From positions 1 through 44,467 of the forward strand of contig CAYJLC010000013.1 in assembly GCA_964370735.1 (NCBI GenBank): DNA of 44,467 nucleotides, read 5' to 3'. This stretch comes from CAYJLC01 sp964370735 (GTDB taxonomy: Bacteria > Bacillota > Clostridia > Oscillospirales > Butyricicoccaceae). The translations under genes were made by a program, and so were the position numbers. A model generated the notes under the pieces. The model was not told the origin of the DNA. It was given only the letters and a program-made list of their open reading frames with translations, and made no database searches. Positions 8,750 to 16,990 of this stretch are shown here, piece after piece (positions within the stretch are counted from its first letter, which is position 1; each line of letters starts with the position of its first letter).

Positions 8750-9991
8750 GTGGAAAAAGTTATTTTACATTGCGATTTGAATAATTTTTACGCTTCAGTA
8801 GAGATTCAAAAGCGACCAGAACTAAAAGGAAAGTGCATCGCTGTGTGTGGAAAAACTGAAGACAGGCATGGAATTGTTCTTGCAAAAAGCGAGCCTGCAA
8901 AAGCTCTTGGAGTTAGCACTGGAGATGTTATTTGGCAGGCAAAAAAGAAATGTCCTGACCTAATTGTTGTGCCCCCTCGCTTTAATGATTACCAAAAATT
9001 TTCAAGTTTAGTTCGTGAAATTTACTACCGATATACCGACCTTGTAGAACCTTTTGGGCTTGATGAATGTTGGCTTGATGTGACCAAAAGTGTGCGTATT
9101 TTTGGTAGCGGCGAAGAGATAGCTTTTCAAATAAAAGAGGCTATAAAATCAGAACTTGGTCTTACGATTTCTGTCGGTGTTTCTTTTAATAAAGTCTTTG
9201 CAAAACTTGGTTCTGATATGAAAAAGCCTGATGCGATTACGGTTATTTCTCCTGAAAATTTTAAAGAAAAAATCTATCATTTGAATGCAAATGAGCTCAT
9301 TGGAATTGGTAGGGCTAGCTATAAAAAATTAGTGGATTATAATATAAAAACAATCGGAGATTTAGCCACTTGTGATGTGAAATTCCTAACTAAAATTATA
9401 GGTAAAAATGGTTATGACTTGCATGAATATGCAAATGGCAGAGATTTTTCGAGAGTGTCGGAATTTACCCATTCCAACGCGCCGAAAAGTGTCAGCAATG
9501 GCATCACTTGCACAAATGACTTGGTTGATAACGACGAAGTAAAAAAAGTGATTTTAAAGCTGTCGCAAGATGTTGGCAAAAGGCTTAGAAAATATGGTTA
9601 TTTTGCATCTGTTGTGCAAATCTCCATTAAAGATAACAAACTGAAAACTCGTGAGTTTCAGGCGCATTTAAAGGTCCCTACCAAAAGTTTTATAGAAATT
9701 TCTGAACTTGCATTCGAGCTTTTTTTAGAAAATTATAAATGGGAAAACCTTGTTCGTGCTGTTTCAATCAGCGCTTCAAAACTGAATAGTGACAAAGGCT
9801 TTGTTCAATTAGATATGGTTGAAACGGATAAAAAATCAGAAAAAAAGCTATCTATCGAGCAAGCAATGGACAAAATTCGCGAAAAATACGGAAAAGACAG
9901 TATAGAAGTAGCGTCGCTGACAGGTGACATTAAAATTGCAAAAGACAAGACCGAGGTAAAGGTATTGCCTGGTTCAATGAATAAAAATTAG
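8750..9991 (+). CDS. dinB: DNA polymerase IV (Y-family translesion polymerase)
   Basis: Error-prone lesion-bypass polymerase. I place the start at GTG 8750, 1 nt after the rarA stop and preceded by GGGG. The protein then begins M-EKVILHCDLNNFYASVE, as the family does, and has 413 residues; a longer frame into rarA is spurious. Catalytic acids are Asp9 and the pair Asp105-Glu106 in GLDECWLDV. Phe13-Tyr14 hold the steric-gate position. The thumb and little-finger domains follow. QLDMV near residue 362 is a plausible weak beta-clamp-binding motif. It is third in the glyA operon, next to rarA. No SOS box (GAAC-N4-GTTC) precedes it, so damage induction is not evident. Confidence 0.93.
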   Translation: MEKVILHCDLNNFYASVEIQKRPELKGKCIAVCGKTEDRHGIVLAKSEPAKALGVSTGDVIWQAKKKCPDLIVVPPRFNDYQKFSSLVREIYYRYTDLVEPFGLDECWLDVTKSVRIFGSGEEIAFQIKEAIKSELGLTISVGVSFNKVFAKLGSDMKKPDAITVISPENFKEKIYHLNANELIGIGRASYKKLVDYNIKTIGDLATCDVKFLTKIIGKNGYDLHEYANGRDFSRVSEFTHSNAPKSVSNGITCTNDLVDNDEVKKVILKLSQDVGKRLRKYGYFASVVQISIKDNKLKTREFQAHLKVPTKSFIEISELAFELFLENYKWENLVRAVSISASKLNSDKGFVQLDMVETDKKSEKKLSIEQAMDKIREKYGKDSIEVASLTGDIKIAKDKTEVKVLPGSMNKN

Positions 9992-10003
9992 TATGGAGTG
10001 CTT

Positions 10004-10663
10004 ATGATTACAAAATATAAAGGAATAATCTTTGATTTAGACGGTACATTATTTGATTCGATGTTTGCTTGGAAAAGCCTTCCTTCGATGTTTTTGAGAG
10101 AGAAAAACATACCTGCTGAGGAAAATATTGACCAAAAATTGAACGAACTTAGTATGCAAGAAGGTGCAAACTACCTTATTGAAAATTACAATTTGGAGAT
10201 GACTGTCGATGAAGTTTTAGAAGGCGTTATCGCTTGCATGGCAAATTTTTATAAAAATGATGTGACATTTAAACCATTTGCGCGTGAATTTTTAGATTAT
10301 TGTAAAGAAAATGGTATAAAAATGTGTATCGCAACTGCATCTGACCGAAAACTTATTCATCCTGCGCTTAAAAGACTTGAGATATATGATTATTTCTGCG
10401 ATATTTTAACGTGCAGAGAACTTGATACAACAAAACGCGAGGCATTAATCTACGAAAAGTCCTTAGAAAAATTAGGCACTAAAAAATGCGAAACTTTAGT
10501 ATTTGAAGATGCATTATATGCAATTAAAACGGCTATAAGTGCAGATTTTCACGTTGTTTCCATATTCGATGAATCATTTGCAAGTGATGAAAACGAAATA
10601 ATAAAACTTTCAAAAATGCATATAAAAGCTTATGATGAGCTATTAAAAAAGGATAACGACTAA
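10004..10663 (+). CDS. HAD-superfamily hydrolase, beta-phosphoglucomutase-like
   Basis: Small-molecule phosphatase or phosphomutase of HAD subfamily I; the substrate is unknown. Motif I is DLDGTLFDS with nucleophile Asp11 and acid Asp13. Motif II is ATASDRK, and motif IV is VFEDALYAI. The helical cap domain lies at about residues 20-85. A GTG at 9998 opens the frame, but GGAG (9995-9998) overlaps it, so ATG 10004, 5 nt after that site, is the better start (219 residues). It is last in the glyA operon. Its final codons form the 5' arm of the terminator hairpin at 10647-10676. Confidence 0.85.
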   Translation: MITKYKGIIFDLDGTLFDSMFAWKSLPSMFLREKNIPAEENIDQKLNELSMQEGANYLIENYNLEMTVDEVLEGVIACMANFYKNDVTFKPFAREFLDYCKENGIKMCIATASDRKLIHPALKRLEIYDYFCDILTCRELDTTKREALIYEKSLEKLGTKKCETLVFEDALYAIKTAISADFHVVSIFDESFASDENEIIKLSKMHIKAYDELLKKDND

Positions 10664-10676
10664 TCGTTATCCTTTT
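10647..10676. terminator. Bidirectional terminator between convergent operons
   Basis: Perfect 13-bp stem AAAAGGATAACGA / TCGTTATCCTTTT with a 4-nt loop holding the stop codon of the HAD gene. T-rich ends lie on both strands. It separates the glyA operon from the polyamine cluster ending at 10678. Confidence 0.9.
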
Positions 10677-10677
10677 A

Positions 10678-11322
10678 TTATTTTATGTAGATATTATTGA
10701 TTTTCCACAACATATTTTGCATATAAGATATACCGCAACCACAATATTGACACTTTTTCGTCTTAAATGACAACAATGGCGCACCACACGATTCACAGGC
10801 AAAAGAAATCGACTCTTGCGACTCTGCTTCTTTAAAAAACAAAGTGTACTGAGCCTCTATTCGAAGTTGATTAAGCTTTTCGGCTGTTCGAAATTCAAAT
10901 GCTGTTTGGTAAAAAACTGTCGAACTTTCGGCTGATTTTTTGTAATTCGAGATTGTTATTCGGTGAAATTTGACACTTGTTGTCGCTTTTTTATAGCTAT
11001 TTTCAATTTGTTTAGCAAAAGACTTTAAATTTTCTGGTACTTCCTTTGCTGAAAATATATCAGAAACAGTTTTTTGAATTATAGCTTTAGCTTTTTCATT
11101 GTCAAAATCCGGATAATCTCGCAAAACCATCGGTAGATATATGCTATCGCCACCACTTACCGACTTCGGTTGAAACTCTGATTCTAAATCAGCTTGTTTC
11201 GCTAAATCTACGATTTCTTTGATAGGAACATTGCCAAATGCGCTCTTAATTTTGTTTATAATTACAATAATTAATACCAATATAGCGAGCAAAATGCCAA
11301 AAATTATTAATAAAGCTTCCAT
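10678..11322 (-). CDS. Membrane-anchored zinc-ribbon protein of unknown function
   Basis: A 214-residue protein that I do not recognise by name. Residues 3-22 form one strongly hydrophobic helix followed by NKIK, so an N-terminal anchor with the rest in the cytoplasm is likely. The middle (about 60-170) looks like a compact alpha/beta domain with a TVFYQTAFEFRT strand, reminiscent of Tim44-like or similar shuttle folds, but this is weak. The C-terminus has a CxxC...CxxC zinc ribbon: Cys176, Cys179, Cys191 and Cys194. It starts 11 nt after nspC with a GGAG site, so it is the last gene of the polyamine cluster. Whether it belongs to that pathway is unknown. Confidence 0.7.
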   Translation of the reverse strand: MEALLIIFGILLAILVLIIVIINKIKSAFGNVPIKEIVDLAKQADLESEFQPKSVSGGDSIYLPMVLRDYPDFDNEKAKAIIQKTVSDIFSAKEVPENLKSFAKQIENSYKKATTSVKFHRITISNYKKSAESSTVFYQTAFEFRTAEKLNQLRIEAQYTLFFKEAESQESISFACESCGAPLLSFKTKKCQYCGCGISYMQNMLWKINNIYIK

Positions 11323-11333
11323 TTATATCTCCA

Positions 11334-12461
11334 CTACACTCTGCATTTGAAATCATTATACGAAAATTCTTTCACAAGTGTTAATTTTCCTTCTAAATCA
11401 CTCGAATAAATATTCGGAAGTGGCATCCCATTAAACGTGTTATTTTTTACCATAGAATAAATCGCCATATCGGTGAACACTAATCTATCACCAATTTTAA
11501 GCTCTTTGTCAAATGAATATTCACCGATAATATCGCCTGCAAGACAAGTAGGTCCACCAAAACGATATGTGTGATTTTTTTCATTTGCTTCGCCGCTTCC
11601 AATAATAATTGGGCGATATGGCATCTCTAATACGTCTGGCATGTGGCATGCAGCTGAAGTATCTAAAATACCAATATTTATTGTATTTTTAAATAAATCC
11701 ATCACTTCTGATACTAAAAACCCTGCATTTAGTGCAATTGCTTCGCCTGGTTCAACATAAACTTCAACATTATATGTGTTTTTAATGCGATTTATTTCTT
11801 TAATCAATAGCTCTACATCATAGTCAGCGCGTGTAATATGATGTCCTCCACCAAAATTAACCCACTTCATATTGTGTAGGTACTTACCAAAATTTTTCTC
11901 GAAAACTTCTAAAGTACGCACTAAATCATCCGAGTTTTGCTGGCATAACGTGTGAAAATGCAAGCCATCTAAACCTTCAATTAAGCTTTCATCAAAGTTT
12001 GCTAAAGTCGTACCTAAGCGAGAACCAGCGGCACAAGGGTCATAAATTTCGTGCCCTTCTTGAGTAGAAATTTCAGGGTTAATTCTTAGTCCACAGCTAC
12101 GTCCATTAATTTTTCCTTTAAATTTTTGCCATTGTGATAGGGAATTGAATACAATATGGTCGCAAATTTGCGTGATTTCTTCGAAATCTTCGTCTTTATA
12201 AGCAGGGGAAAATACGTGATTTTCCTTTCCCATTTCTTCATAACCTAGCTTTGCTTCAAAAATTCCAGAAGCAGTAGCACCGTCTAAATATTTTGCGATT
12301 AGTGGGTAAAAATAGTACATTGAAAATGCTTTTTGTGCAAGCAAAATCTTGCAACCAGTTTGTTCTTTCACATACTTTAATATTTCTAAATTTTTAACTA
12401 ATAAGTCTTCACAGACTACATAACAAGGCGTTTTCACCTCATTTATATTAAATTTAATCAT
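11334..12461 (-). CDS. nspC: Carboxynorspermidine/carboxyspermidine decarboxylase
   Basis: Fold-III (alanine-racemase-like) PLP decarboxylase that removes the carboxyl group of carboxyspermidine or carboxynorspermidine, giving spermidine or norspermidine. The protein has 375 residues. PLP lysine is Lys44 in LLAQKAFSMYYFYP. Other marks are HFHTLCQQ, VNFGGGHHITRADYD and YVEPGEA; CHMPDVLEMPYRP near the C-terminus supplies the active-site Cys and Asp seen in this subfamily rather than in diaminopimelate decarboxylase. Its partner dehydrogenase lies upstream in the cluster. The start overlaps the end of the acyltransferase gene by 8 nt, implying coupled translation. Confidence 0.93.
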   Translation of the reverse strand: MIKFNINEVKTPCYVVCEDLLVKNLEILKYVKEQTGCKILLAQKAFSMYYFYPLIAKYLDGATASGIFEAKLGYEEMGKENHVFSPAYKDEDFEEITQICDHIVFNSLSQWQKFKGKINGRSCGLRINPEISTQEGHEIYDPCAAGSRLGTTLANFDESLIEGLDGLHFHTLCQQNSDDLVRTLEVFEKNFGKYLHNMKWVNFGGGHHITRADYDVELLIKEINRIKNTYNVEVYVEPGEAIALNAGFLVSEVMDLFKNTINIGILDTSAACHMPDVLEMPYRPIIIGSGEANEKNHTYRFGGPTCLAGDIIGEYSFDKELKIGDRLVFTDMAIYSMVKNNTFNGMPLPNIYSSDLEGKLTLVKEFSYNDFKCRV

Positions 12462-13524
12462 TTTTTCTCCTTTTTAAAGTTAACTGCATTTGCAATTTTT
12501 CATAAACTATACCTGTAAAAATTGATAGGATTACTGTTAATATAAACGTCAGTGAATATTTATAAAAAGTTCCTAAGTTTAGATAAAACGCTACTTTTTG
12601 CAGTATTATCGTGTGAAATAAATAGCCAATAAAGGTGTATTTGCCTATAAATACAAGAAATTCCGTAAATTTTAAGAACCTTGTCATAAATATACTTAAA
12701 AGCAGATAAAATGCTATTGATGAAAAACTCAAAATTGCAGATAAAACAGTTAGGGTCGGAATATAGTTTAGGTTTAGCACACCGTTTTGAAAACCTTCGG
12801 TAAAAAGTCTATTTTCATTCAAAAGCATTGCAAAAGCCATAAAAATTACTGATAAATACCAATACTTCACTAGTTTTTTCTTATAATATTCATAATTTAA
12901 TGAAATAATTGCTCCACACAAGAAGAAGTTCATGAAATAAATCGGATTTTTGGTAGCACTATCGAAAAACAAAAATTTTGTCAACGGATTTAATGCGAAC
13001 AGGGGATAGATATACACCAAAATTAATTGTGAAATTACTAGTAAAGCTAGAGTTAAATTTGCGTGGACTATTGAAAGTTTATTAAAAAATTTGGAAATAA
13101 ATACAATTATTGGAATAAAAATATACATAATCGAAATCATATAAATATACCAAGTATGATAGTGAATACTTCCATTTGCTATTGAAATTATATAGTTTTG
13201 CACACCATTTCCGAGAATATCAGGGTAAACAAGTGTAAAGATTAAACAAAAAATCAAATATGGTACAATTATTGAGAAAAATCTCTTTTTTAAAAAAACA
13301 GAATATGTGAAACTTTTTGTAAGCGATTTCGCCATAACAAGCCCTGACAAAAACACAAATGCCGACACTCCGAATTTCGAAAATCCAAAGAAAATTCCAA
13401 TAAATACATTCTCATATAGGCTTAAATTTGGTTGATTTACATAAACTCCAGCGATATGCTGAAAAATTACAGCAATGAACGCAAAAGTTCGCAAAATTTC
13501 AAATTCAGATACTTTTTTTTTCAC
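12454..13524 (-). CDS. Integral membrane acyltransferase (acyltransferase-3 family)
   Basis: A 356-residue polytopic protein with about ten hydrophobic helices, typical of the OafA/WecH-type family that moves acyl groups from acyl-CoA onto sugars or other acceptors at the membrane. The family's N-terminal pattern is present: Arg12 and His23 in FEILRTFAFIAVIFQH, followed by an FVFLSGLVMAKS segment. The start is GTG, with GAGG 6 nt upstream. Its 3' end overlaps nspC by 8 nt, so it is transcribed and probably translated together with a polyamine gene. The acceptor is unknown. It could act on surface glycans and merely share the operon, or modify a polyamine-containing product. Confidence 0.85.
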   Translation of the reverse strand: MKKKVSEFEILRTFAFIAVIFQHIAGVYVNQPNLSLYENVFIGIFFGFSKFGVSAFVFLSGLVMAKSLTKSFTYSVFLKKRFFSIIVPYLIFCLIFTLVYPDILGNGVQNYIISIANGSIHYHTWYIYMISIMYIFIPIIVFISKFFNKLSIVHANLTLALLVISQLILVYIYPLFALNPLTKFLFFDSATKNPIYFMNFFLCGAIISLNYEYYKKKLVKYWYLSVIFMAFAMLLNENRLFTEGFQNGVLNLNYIPTLTVLSAILSFSSIAFYLLLSIFMTRFLKFTEFLVFIGKYTFIGYLFHTIILQKVAFYLNLGTFYKYSLTFILTVILSIFTGIVYEKLQMQLTLKRRKND

Positions 13525-13726
13525 AAAACACCTCTATTATTTATTTTCAGACTTTTTAACATAAGTGTTGTTGCACGAAAATTTGGGCGACCACACAAAG
13601 TCGCCCCTAAATTAAATTATATACGGATATTGTAAGTCAAATATCTGTCGAAACCAACTGTATTCGCAGAGTTATGACGTCAATTTTCACAAAACTAAGT
13701 TGCGAAATTGTGTCCACGTCAGATGG
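13525..13726 (-). other. Non-coding gap in the polyamine cluster with hairpins
   Basis: No gene is seen in these 202 bases between the carboxynorspermidine synthase stop and the acyltransferase start. GGGCGAC (13585-13591) pairs with GTCGCCC (13600-13606) and is followed on the minus strand by AAATTTT, a weak terminator. A second hairpin is GATATT...AATATC near 13626-13645. Minus-strand TATAAT at 13621-13616 has no good -35. The distal genes may therefore have their own weak promoter or be partly read through. Confidence 0.4.
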
Positions 13727-14938
13727 CTAGTCTACTAGAGTTGGGTTAAAGTCTTCAACCCACGGTAAACCATGTTTATTTAATGCGTCCATAAATGGAT
13801 CTGGATCAAATTCTTCGATGTTTGAAACACCAACTTTTGTCCATTTTTTTGTTAAAATCATCATTGCACCAATCATCGCTGGCACACCAGTTGTGTAAGA
13901 AATCGCTTGTGAACCAACTTCTGCATAGCACTCTTCGTGGTCACAAACATTGTAAACATAGTAAGTTTTGTCCTTACCGTCTTTTTTACCTCTAAAAATA
14001 TTACCGATGTTTGTTTTACCTTTTGTTCTAGGGCCTAAAGATGCAGGATCAGGTAAAACTTTCGCTAAAAATTGCATCGGAACTATCATTTGACCGTTAA
14101 ATTCGATAGGCTCAATCGATGTCATCCCAACATTTTCAAGGCATTTTAAGTGAGTTAGATAGCTTTGACCAAAAGTCATAAAGAAACGAATTCTTTTGAT
14201 GCCTTTTATGTTAATTGCAAGGCTTTCAAGCTCCTCGTGGTGCAGTAAATACATGTCTTTCTGACCAACTTCGGCAAAATTGTACTCGCGTTTGATTTCC
14301 ATAGGTTTAGTATGAACCCAGTCGCCATTTTCCCAGTAAGAACCGTCTGCAGCAACTTCTCTGATGTTGATTTCTGGGTTGAAATTCGTTGCAAATGGAT
14401 AGCCGTGGTCGCCACCGTTACAGTCTAAAATGTCGATGTAGTTAATCTCGTCAAAGTAGTGTTTCATAGCATAAGCCGAGAAAACACCTGTAACTCCTGG
14501 GTCGAAACCAGAGCCTAAAAGTGCAATAAGTCCAGCTTTTTCGAACTTTTCTTTGTATGCCCATTGCCATTTATATTCAAATTTTGCCTCGTCTAAAGGC
14601 TCGTAATTTGCAGTGTCCATATAGTGAACGCCTGTTTCTAAACACGCATCCATGATGTGCAAATCTTGGTACGGAAGTGCAACATTTATTACGATTTCAG
14701 GCTTGTATTCTTTGATTAATGCAACAAGTTCTGGTACATTGTCCGCATCAACTTGTGCTGTCGTGATAACAGATTTTGAATTTGGTACAAGTTTTTCGAT
14801 AGAAGCCTTGATAGCATCGCATTTAGATTTTGTGCGAGATGCAATCATAAATTCCGAGAAAACCTCGTCTACTTGTGCACATTTGTGCGCTACTACTGAT
14901 GATACGCCACCAGCACCGATTATTAAAGCTCTTGACAT
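13727..14938 (-). CDS. Carboxynorspermidine/carboxyspermidine synthase (saccharopine dehydrogenase family)
   Basis: NADPH-dependent enzyme that reductively couples putrescine (or diaminopropane) with aspartate beta-semialdehyde to give carboxyspermidine (or carboxynorspermidine). The protein has 403 residues. The Rossmann start is ALIIGAGGVSSVVAHKC (4-20). GSGFDPGVTGVFSAYAM and DILDCNGGDHGYPF are the usual substrate-domain blocks of the Lys9-like family. An in-frame ATG at 14953 lies inside the ribosome site (ATGGGAGG), so ATG 14938, 7 nt after GGGAGG, is the true start. Its product feeds NspC, encoded downstream. The start overlaps the 3' end of a broken acetyltransferase gene. This is called CASDH elsewhere in these notes. 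Confidence 0.92.
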   Translation of the reverse strand: MSRALIIGAGGVSSVVAHKCAQVDEVFSEFMIASRTKSKCDAIKASIEKLVPNSKSVITTAQVDADNVPELVALIKEYKPEIVINVALPYQDLHIMDACLETGVHYMDTANYEPLDEAKFEYKWQWAYKEKFEKAGLIALLGSGFDPGVTGVFSAYAMKHYFDEINYIDILDCNGGDHGYPFATNFNPEINIREVAADGSYWENGDWVHTKPMEIKREYNFAEVGQKDMYLLHHEELESLAINIKGIKRIRFFMTFGQSYLTHLKCLENVGMTSIEPIEFNGQMIVPMQFLAKVLPDPASLGPRTKGKTNIGNIFRGKKDGKDKTYYVYNVCDHEECYAEVGSQAISYTTGVPAMIGAMMILTKKWTKVGVSNIEEFDPDPFMDALNKHGLPWVEDFNPTLVD

Positions 14939-15240
14939 TTTGTGTCCTCCCATATTTCTTTAGTTAAATAGTTAATATTTTCTGTTCTGTATTCATTAAT
15001 GCGTGGATAAAGCCTGTTTTCGCCTGTGTGCGAAAATTTAAAGCCAATCTTCTCTTGTACACGCTTTGATTTTTCGTTCTCCACCCAATACGCACACCAA
15101 ATTTTTGGTATATTTAGGTCGTAAAAACAGTGATTTATAAGTGCAGTTGCAGCCTCTTTGATAAAGCCCTTGCCCCAAAATTCTTCGCCAATCCAAAATC
15201 CGATTTCGGCGTCTTTTTCGCATTTGAGAATGCGACCAAA
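14923..15240 (-). pseudogene. Remnant of a RimJ/RimL-type GNAT acetyltransferase
   Basis: One minus-strand frame from 15240 to a TAA at 14925-14923 encodes about 105 residues typical of the C-terminal two-thirds of RimJ/RimL acetyltransferases. It includes EIGFWIGEEFWGKGF (motif A region), then WVENEKSKRVQEKIGFKF (motif B). No start codon with a ribosome site precedes it, and a TAG at 15243-15241 interrupts the frame just upstream (LYPNE-stop-FGR). The N-terminal 60-70 residues are missing. It lies between speB and CASDH, and its last 16 nt overlap the CASDH start, so the fragment still holds that gene's ribosome site. The ancestral substrate may have been a polyamine, but this cannot be shown. 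Confidence 0.75.
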
Positions 15241-15296
15241 CTACTCGTTTGGATAGAGCAATTTTTTAAAAAACTTGACAAACAATTTACAAATTT

Positions 15297-16145
15297 TTAC
15301 TTATAAAGTTTAAGCATAAGCTCGCGCAAAATTTTGCAAGCCATTGCTGTTGATGCCCCTGTTTGGTCATAAATAGGGGATAGTTCGTTTATGTCGGCTC
15401 CGACAACATTTAATTTCGAAACAACATCAATTCCGTTTAATAATTCTTTAAAAGAGATGCCTCCAGCCTCTGGTGTTCCAGTTCCTGGGAAGACTGACGG
15501 GTCTAAAACATCTAAATCTATTGTAAAGTAAACTGGCTTGTCACCGATTAATTCTGGTAGATTTTCGATGCCTTTTGTGTCAAATCTTGTGGTATTTGTA
15601 TGAGTTTTAGAAAATTCAAATTCATCTCTGTCGCCACTTCTAATTCCGAATTGGAAGATTTTATTATCGCCTACCAAGTCGTAACAACGACGCATAACCG
15701 TCGCATGAGATAGCTTTTGACCTAAATAATCTTCTCTCAAATCTGCATGAGCATCAAAATGCACGATATGCAAATCTGGGTATTTTTCAAATACAGCACG
15801 AACAGTTCCAAGCGTTACAAGGTGCTCGCCACCAATCATAATAGGGAATTTTCCATCGTCTAAAATCTTTGCAGTAAGCTCTTCAATATCATTTAAAGCA
15901 CTTTCTGGATTTCCAAAAACAAGCTCTAAATCACCAGCGTCGAAAATCTTCGTGTCTAGCAAATCTTTGTCCTGATATGCAGAAAAAGTTTCAATTCCAA
16001 AGCTCTCATTTCTCATAGCCGAAGATGCAAAACGTGTGCCCGGTCTATACGAAGTTGTACTGTCAAATGGTGCTCCAAAAATCACCATTTTGCTCTCAGA
16101 ATATTCGGCATCACAGCCGATAAAAGTGTGAATGTTTTTATTCAT
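15297..16145 (-). CDS. speB: Agmatinase (ureohydrolase family)
   Basis: Hydrolyses agmatine to putrescine and urea. The protein has 282 residues and the full set of manganese ligands of the arginase/agmatinase fold: His108 in GGEHLVTLG, then Asp131, His133 and Asp135 in HFDAHADLR, and Asp210 and Asp212 in FTIDLDVLDPS. The following FPGTGTPEAGG is typical of agmatinases. Its start overlaps the speE stop by 8 nt. It acts on the product of SpeA, encoded two genes upstream in the same operon. Formiminoglutamase or another ureohydrolase specificity is excluded mainly by context. Confidence 0.93.
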   Translation of the reverse strand: MNKNIHTFIGCDAEYSESKMVIFGAPFDSTTSYRPGTRFASSAMRNESFGIETFSAYQDKDLLDTKIFDAGDLELVFGNPESALNDIEELTAKILDDGKFPIMIGGEHLVTLGTVRAVFEKYPDLHIVHFDAHADLREDYLGQKLSHATVMRRCYDLVGDNKIFQFGIRSGDRDEFEFSKTHTNTTRFDTKGIENLPELIGDKPVYFTIDLDVLDPSVFPGTGTPEAGGISFKELLNGIDVVSKLNVVGADINELSPIYDQTGASTAMACKILRELMLKLYK

Positions 16146-16989
16146 CTATGTTTAAACACTCCTTAACGTTATTTGGTAAATAAAATGCACCAATGTGAAG
16201 CATTTCATTGTAATATTTTGTTTTAAGATTCATTTTTGTGAAGTTTTCACTATTAAAATCTTCTAGTGGATGATACTTTTTCGAAGAAAATCCAAAAAGC
16301 CAATGTCCAGATGGATATGTTGGAATATGTGCTTGATAAATCTTAGCTACTGGGAAAATACTCGAAATTTTGCTGTGAGTACGTTCCATTTCTTCACGAT
16401 ACGACTTATAAAAAGTGCTTTCGTGCTGGTTTATCAAGATTCCATCTTCAGTGAGTGCATTATAGCAATTTCCGTAAAATTCCTTAGTAAATAGGCTCTC
16501 TCCTGGTCCGAATGGGTCGGTTGAGTCAACTATGATTAAGTCGTATTCATTAGATTTACTACGCACAAATGGTAGCCCATCTTCAAAGTAAATTTTAACA
16601 CGAGGGTCGTCGAGCTTTGACGCTGTGAGTGGTAAAAATTCTTTGCAATATTTCACAACATCTGCATCAATTTCAACTAAATCTATGCGCTCAATCGACG
16701 GATAGCTTGTAAGTTCTCTGACAGTTCCACCGTCGCCACCACCAATTACAAGTACATTTTTTATATTCGGATTTACCGACATCGGAACGTGCGTCACCAT
16801 TTCGTGGTAGATATATTCATCTTTTTCTGTCACCATAAGGCATCCATCAAGCACTAATACTCTGCCAAATTCGCTTGTTTCAAAAATATCAATTCGTTGA
16901 TATTTACTATGAGTCGACACTAAAGGCTTGTCAATTTTTATCGTAAATCTAACTTCTTCGTCTTGTTGTTCTGTAAACCAAAGTTCCAT
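16138..16989 (-). CDS. speE: Spermidine synthase (polyamine aminopropyltransferase)
   Basis: Transfers the aminopropyl group of decarboxylated S-adenosylmethionine to putrescine, making spermidine. From ATG 16989 the protein has 283 residues; a farther in-frame ATG at 17007 precedes the ribosome site GGAGG and is rejected. GGGDGG (83-88) binds the nucleotide, Glu106 in LVEID binds ribose, and Asp155 and Asp158 in VDSTDPFGPGE are the catalytic and amine-binding acids. The gene starts 1 nt after the speA stop and overlaps speB. SpeD, which makes its co-substrate, is encoded first in the operon. A thermospermine-synthase specificity cannot be excluded. Confidence 0.94.
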   Translation of the reverse strand: MELWFTEQQDEEVRFTIKIDKPLVSTHSKYQRIDIFETSEFGRVLVLDGCLMVTEKDEYIYHEMVTHVPMSVNPNIKNVLVIGGGDGGTVRELTSYPSIERIDLVEIDADVVKYCKEFLPLTASKLDDPRVKIYFEDGLPFVRSKSNEYDLIIVDSTDPFGPGESLFTKEFYGNCYNALTEDGILINQHESTFYKSYREEMERTHSKISSIFPVAKIYQAHIPTYPSGHWLFGFSSKKYHPLEDFNSENFTKMNLKTKYYNEMLHIGAFYLPNNVKECLNIDE

Positions 16990-16990
16990 T

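Noticed and set aside
13525..13726. Riboswitch in the polyamine cluster gap
   Set aside because: Hairpins are present but none of the conserved cores of known riboswitches is seen, and the region follows a stop codon without a clear promoter.
15038..15223. 61-residue minus-strand frame (MRKRRRNRIL...)
   Set aside because: It is a frame-shifted shadow of the broken GNAT gene, whose true frame reads clear acetyltransferase motifs.
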